The notes beneath the pieces were generated by a model. That model worked only from the letters and a program-made list of their open reading frames with translations. It did not search any database and was not told where the DNA came from. A stretch of DNA of 64,000 nt from Dactylellina haptotyla (taxonomy: Eukaryota; Ascomycota; Orbiliomycetes; Orbiliales; Orbiliaceae): positions 1,178,001 through 1,242,000 of the forward strand of contig CM062383.1 in NCBI GenBank assembly GCA_031310005.1. Reading direction: 5' to 3'. Shown here in pieces: positions 59,071 through 64,000 of the stretch (position 1 is the stretch's first letter; each line of letters begins with the position of its first letter). A program made the translations under genes and the position numbers.

Positions 59071-60965
59071 ATGTCGTCCCCTGCATATGAAGAAGATCTT
59101 GAGAGTCTCTTCGGAGACCCTCTCGATTACGCTGAGCCAGAGCAGGTAAGCCTTCTTGATGATTCACAACTATCATCCCGCATTCCAGCTCTCTATCTTC
59201 CCACCTCGGCATCTGCATCCTCACTAACTTCCCCCCCTCTATCGAAGCACTCTCTGTGCCTACCTCCTCCTCCTGTCACCGCTCCTCCTACCGCCCCCGG
59301 CGGCCTTCACCTCCCTGCCCTCGTTCCCTCTCAACTCGGCGTGATGTACTCTGCTGCTGGTTCGCCAATCGATCTCGCGACCTCCCCAGAATCATCTGCT
59401 GCCTCCCCCGGCGCGGATGAAGAGCAGAGACAGAGGCGCAAAAACAAGCCTCGCGTGAACTGGACCGATCAGGAGTCCGAGAAACTCCTCAAAGGAGTTG
59501 AGCTCCACGGGATTGGAAACTGGGCCAAGATCCGTGCGGATCCACAGTATGTACCCCCCAAATCCCTTCATGCTTTTCATGCTTTCAAGATGCTAATATC
59601 TGTCATAGATTCGAGTTGGGTCACAGAAAGAACGTCGACCTAAAGGACAGATTCCGAACCGTGTTTCCGGAAGAATACAGGAAGCACAACAATATCATTA
59701 AGTCGAGAAAGGGACTTCCTGTGCTTCCTGGACCTCAAGTTGCAGGCAACGGAGGATCAGTCGAGAATCCAATAATTCTCGAGCTCGACTATCAGGCCGC
59801 CAGACGCCACAAGAAGCTGAATCGCAAGAGGACCAAACACAAAGAGAGCGTCGAACGAGACGAGGTGGAGACTAGGCAGATAGAGCCCGTATCTGTCGCT
59901 CTCACGACTGCGACTGGCCGCCGAAAAGTTACGACAAAGAAAGGCACTCCTTGGACAGCGGAGGAAGACGCCGACCTTCCGGCAGCATTTAATAGGGTAT
60001 GGCCCACAACCCCCTCTAACTTTCTGAGACTTTGCTAACAATTTTATATAGCATAAGCGAAGGTGGCGAAGCATAGCCGCAGATCGTAGCTTTTCTTTCT
60101 ATGGCAGAGCAATTGCTGATATTCGCAGCCGGTATGTAATCTGATCCTATCATCCCCTGTTCCCTGTCTACGTGCTAATGAATTATTTAGATTTGGTCAT
60201 TTGTTTCCCGATCAAGTTAGTTTACGAACAATGTCTGCGAGCCCGGAGCCAGATCCTCAACATGCACTGGTTTCGACTTTTGAGCAAGGCCTCGTCAACA
60301 GCTTCGGGACTACGGGTGTCTCTCGGCGCCAGGCACGCCGTATCTCTTCCCATGTTGTGCAGAACAACCAACAAAAAGCTCTCGATAACTCTCAGGCGGC
60401 ATATCCAGCATCCCCAGTTTCACTTACGGATGCCAATATTGCTGGCAACCTACAGGCAGAATATGCTGCCCCAGCTGGTGGCACCTACTCTATGGAGACC
60501 GCCCTCAGTATGAGGCAATTTGAACAGCCGCCACAGGGATCAGCTGAGCACTATGAGAATATCCATTCCATTCCTCAGCTCGGCGAGCAGGGCTTGGATC
60601 AAATTCAAGATTTCCTCATCGACGAAGATCTCCCAGCAGATTTGGAGCTCACTATGTCTCCGACTTCCATAATTGCAGGTGTCAATGGCGCTAATTCATC
60701 CCTTCCGACACCAATTACTTCATTTTCCGGCTCTCCTGTCATGCCAAATCGCCTAGGTTTGCTAGGTTCACAACCTAATTCTCAGGAACAATCTCCAATA
60801 GAGCTGGATCTGGCTGGGATAGCTAATAGCTTTGTGGAGGGCACCCCAACGCCAAAGTTCCCTGACTTGTCAGATCTCTACTTCTCCAACTCGGCCGAAT
60901 TTCTGTTTGAACCACTCGTTCAGTCTATTGAGGACCAAGCATGTGGATCACCAACGGCAGTCTAG
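59071..60965 (+). CDS. Double-Myb telobox DNA-binding protein (Tay1/Teb1 type)
   Basis: Four exons, 59071-59546, 59609-59996, 60052-60131 and 60191-60965, give 572 residues to the first TAG. Myb domain 1 (about 128-185) is VNWTDQESEKLLKGVELHGI then GNWAKIRADPQF, with the telobox signature VDLKDRFRTVFP (168-179). Myb domain 2 (about 272-325) is TPWTAEEDADLPAAFNRHKR then RWRSIAADRSFSFYGRAI, ending IRSRFGHLFPDQ. Two telobox-type Mybs are the layout of Yarrowia Tay1 and fission yeast Teb1, which bind TTAGGG repeats at telomeres and/or gene promoters. The N-terminus is Ser/Pro-rich and the C-terminal 250 residues are Asn/Gln/Pro-rich with acidic patches, as in activators. The frame stays open for 70 more codons after the TAG. 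Confidence 0.82.
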
Positions 60966-61178
60966 CAGTCTGCCGATCATCTCAAATTATTTGATCCATA
61001 TCTTGAAGAACTCACTTCTTTCGATAACCGCAATATCGAATATCACCACCAATGTACTAACATGTACTACGAGGATCAAATTGACCCGAACCTCGAGAAT
61101 ATCAATTTCTCACAAAACAACATACCACTCTCTGCGGATGATTTAGAGATGGAAATGATGCAATATTTCGGTAACTAA
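60966..61178 (+). other. In-frame 70-codon continuation of the telobox gene past TAG
   Basis: After TAG (60963-60965) the same frame runs open to TAA at 61176-61178. The predicted peptide is Asp/Glu/Asn-rich and coding-like (QSADHLKLFDPYLEELTSFD ... LSADDLEMEMMQYFGN), like an acidic activation tail. Two routes could include it: stop-codon read-through in a TAG-CAG context, or removal of a 48-nt segment 60918-60965 that starts GT, ends AG and is in phase 0. Confidence 0.55.
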
Positions 61179-62404
61179 ATTTCATTTTTACACATCTGCC
61201 TGGCCTCGCATTTGTTTTCTCCCCCCCGATGACGGTTAATTTTCTCAAGATCAGGCGTTTATATGGAGCGACGGCGTTATAGCGGCGTTTAGCTAGCGAT
61301 TTCTGGACTTTTTCTTTTTATTGTTTTTCATGTGGTGCATATACGGAGGTTTGTTATTACAAAAGTTACATTTTTATATAGCGAGGGGGGAAGAGGCAAG
61401 TATATAGGTCAAGTATTTTAGGAGAGCCATACAGAAAGAAAGAAGCATGAAAGGAATGAAGAAGAAAACCAAAAAGCTGTTAGGGAAGTTCATTTTTCAC
61501 GATTTCGTAAGTACTTGAGCCTCCTTTCTCCCGATCAACACCATCAGGGTGAGTATGATCAGATTTTGGGGAATATGCGAGTTCCAGAAAGAAGGACGTC
61601 TACGATAATACTAAATTTCGAGTGACGAATTCAACGAACTGCTGCTACTATACATTTCAAAGAGCGATCGAGTCTGCCTACTTGGCCTCCCGGCACCCTA
61701 TATTGAGTAAGGCACTAATCTCTCAAGAAACAATAGCGATATATAACCAGCATTTATATATTTGCTCTAAGGTTACTGTATATTTTGGATTTTTTTCTTC
61801 TCTCCTGCAGGACCTACATTCTGACATTCGCCATTTCCAACCCAACTATTTGGCATTTTGGCATGTCTCATTAGCCCAAACATTCAAGTACTACGTGTTA
61901 CGAGCCTAGATAACCGATGGTTCTGGTGCCATCCAACCTGGCACTAGGAACTAGACTCCAAGGAAGTGGAGAGCATATTCTCTGCGCTTGCCTTGTCCAC
62001 TCTAATTTCTCGAGAACCTGTATCACGATATTAGTCGCCATATCTGATACAGTCATATTTGTATACACACAGATGGTGGATCTATATTATTCGTCACGAG
62101 CCTCAAGAACCTCGCTGACAAGAAAGTAACCTTAAACAACGTAGGCGTGAGGTGTATCATCCTTTATAAATTTAGGGTCGTAGAAGATAACTTGTGCCGT
62201 TGGTGACTGTCTCTAAACAACGCAAATTATACCACATGCTCGCCATTCTCTCAATCCTCACCACGCTGCTGATAATCATGCTCATCAACCTGTCCATCCT
62301 TCCATCTCTCTACTTAACCACTTCATCTCCCCTATCAATCCCCTTTTGCTTCACAAACCCCAATTCCTAGCATACTCCCATCTTTTCGGAGAATATTCTT
62401 TAGC
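61179..62404. other. Intergenic between two plus-strand genes
   Basis: About 1.2 kb, AT-rich. A small frame at 62236-62370 encodes a hydrophobic 44-residue peptide and was not called. CT-rich sequence at 62,300-62,345 probably belongs to the leader of the next gene. Confidence 0.45.
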
Positions 62405-63957
62405 ATGTTTGAACAGAGGGATTTCAAACGCAGGTTTCCTCGTGGTTTCGGCGAGCCTATCACTCGAGCGAAAGCCACCACTCCGCACGGCGTCCTTATC
62501 ATACACCACGGTGGACCTGTCGATTTGAGAGACCCTGGTAAGCACTTATCATTGATAATCGCTACAAGTATCCTGTTTTAAAATGTTTCGCTCGATTTAC
62601 AATTACAACGGCCTAACAAGTATTTGAAAATCAGAATCCACGAGCCAGGAAGTCAACTCTCTACTCGGAATCTCTCCTTATGAAGAAGCCACCATCACAG
62701 ATGTATATACACGCGCGGAAGAAGACGTCGAAGGGATCATATATGACAAAGACAAGACTTTCAGATATTTCGTCTGGCTGACCGCGGGGAGAAAACTTTC
62801 CCATAAACGCACGAATGGACATAAAACGAACGGGAATACGGTGGTGCCAAAGACCAACGGAAATTCTGCTCACGACCCGCATAACCATCGTACAAATGGG
62901 AATGATGATGCTGGCATTGAAACAGAGTCATCCTCAGATGATGCTGATGCTGATGTTGAAGTAGAACTTAGGATCAGAAAGATACCTTTTTTGGTCTGGT
63001 TTGGGAGTTCTGCTAGCTTTTTGAGCCTTGACGTGAGTATATACTCCTATATTCTATGGCAGTCTAACATTCGATACAGAATGAGAAGGGAGAGGGCTGA
63101 TGTAAGGTGGTGGTTCAGACTACAAGACACTTCTTTAACAATATCGAGATGAAGCGATGCCGCGAGTTCCCTCTGATGGTGGACGGTGAACCTTTCTTTT
63201 TCCGTGCGCCGGATGAACGATCGAACTTCAGCCATTACAACATCCTCGGTCGAGATTTCCTCGAAAGTCGATTTAACGCTGTAGACGCAGACTACACAAA
63301 TCTCAAGGTGCTATTGAAAAGGAGGAACATGATAAAGCCTATGACAAGTGAGCCTACGCCTACACCCGAGTGGGTTAGAGAAAGAGATGAAGACTTGGAG
63401 AGATATCTTGAAGATGAAGATGATGACGATGACGACGGTGACGATGATTGTGATGATAACTCTTATGTTGGGGTTGAAATTGGGAGTGGTAATGGAATAC
63501 GAGAAAGAGTCGTACCAGGGCATGGTGATGAGAATGTAGAGATGAATATTGACCCGAGGTTATTGGACGTAGATACTGAATTGCTGTCCAATAAAAGAGA
63601 GCAGCGAGAGAAACAAAAGGGGTTAAAAGAAAGGCCGAAAAAGGTAGACGTCGATAATGAAAGGGAGGACACTGAAATGGAGAATTACGATGTTAACCAT
63701 AATGTGACGAACAGACCTCGAAGCTACGGCAACGACGACTGTTATCGAGTGAGGGAAAGGACACAAGCTTAGGAAACGGAAACGGCGCATTAAGCAAATC
63801 GCCGGGGGAAAGTAGTCCTGGCGGACAGCAGGGAAAGTCTCGATTATTGACGAAAGAGAACTTTAGATTCTCGAGGAGGGCTGTGAGTGAATAATCCCCG
63901 CGTGAATTAAGGAAGAGAGCTAACGATACGGTTCAGTCCCATGGATCCCTCCACTAA
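62405..63957 (+). CDS. Unidentified protein with acidic C-terminal half
   Basis: Not recognised. Proposed exons are 62405-62537, 62635-63032, 63107-63703, 63760-63882 and 63937-63957, in frame for 423 residues. The N-terminal half has MFEQRDFKRRFPRGFGEPIT and HGVLIIHHGGPVDLRD, then an Asn/Thr/Asp-rich linker, then KIPFLVWFGSSASFLSLD and PLMVDGEPFFFRAPDER, with YNILGRDFLESRFNAVDADY. The ILGxDFL element is reminiscent of retropepsin-fold proteins, but the match is too short to assign a family. The C-terminal part is strongly acidic (nine Asp/Glu in a row near EDEDDDDDDGDDD) and basic further on. If the fourth intron is not used, the protein ends at 63772. The last intron (63883-63936) has a good branch site GCTAAC and a CAG acceptor, which favours the longer model. 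Confidence 0.5.
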
Positions 63958-64000
63958 ACAATTCGCTGTTCCAACGAAACCGTTACGCTTGATATAGAGG

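Noticed and set aside
62236-62370. 44-residue hydrophobic plus-strand peptide
   Set aside because: Could be a tiny membrane peptide or leader ORF, but there is no supporting homology and CT-rich DNA gives such peptides by chance.

Overview
The window is a stretch of a filamentous ascomycete nuclear genome. The signs are dense, intron-rich genes with short introns (mostly 50-130 nt, donors GTAAGT/GTACGT/GTATGT, acceptors mostly TAG/CAG), fungal-only proteins (DASH subunit Spc19, Sos7, a DUF7704 membrane protein, a two-Myb telobox factor) and single-copy housekeeping genes whose closest relatives are in Pezizomycotina. The intron richness and the apparent presence of UFL1 and of a selenoprotein-K relative would suit an early-branching pezizomycotine class (Pezizomycetes or Orbiliomycetes), but that is inference. 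Exon joins given below were worked out by hand from reading frame, splice signals and family conservation; every listed model closes in frame.

Left third (1-24.8 kb): a mitochondrial Rim2-type carrier (cut by the window edge); a ribosomal-protein cluster (eL21 and uS4 divergent, then eL37); the cell-division genes SPC19 and APC5; a cysteine form of selenoprotein K; an unidentified AT-hook-like nuclear protein; a J-protein divergent from sulfide:quinone oxidoreductase; a candidate RNA polymerase III transcript; ELP6, SNX3, lipoyl synthase, and a VIT-domain protein without a visible VWA domain.

Middle (24.8-45 kb): about 4.5 kb with no convincing gene, then IPI3, an Arb2-domain protein, PAPS reductase, a seven-exon gene I read as the UFM1 E3 ligase UFL1, phosphoserine phosphatase, and the H3K36 methyltransferase ASH1.

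Right part (45-64 kb): a purine-rich, gene-poor spacer, a DUF7704 membrane protein, kinetochore protein SOS7, pantothenate kinase, DNA polymerase zeta REV3, a double-Myb telobox protein whose frame continues for 70 codons past a TAG, and an unidentified acidic protein. The genes do not form one pathway or a metabolite cluster; this is a core chromosomal region. The most interesting items are UFL1 in an ascomycete, the SelK relative, the TAG/exitron at the telobox gene, the Pol III-like transcription unit, and the combination of CACGTG and TTAGGG upstream of eL37.
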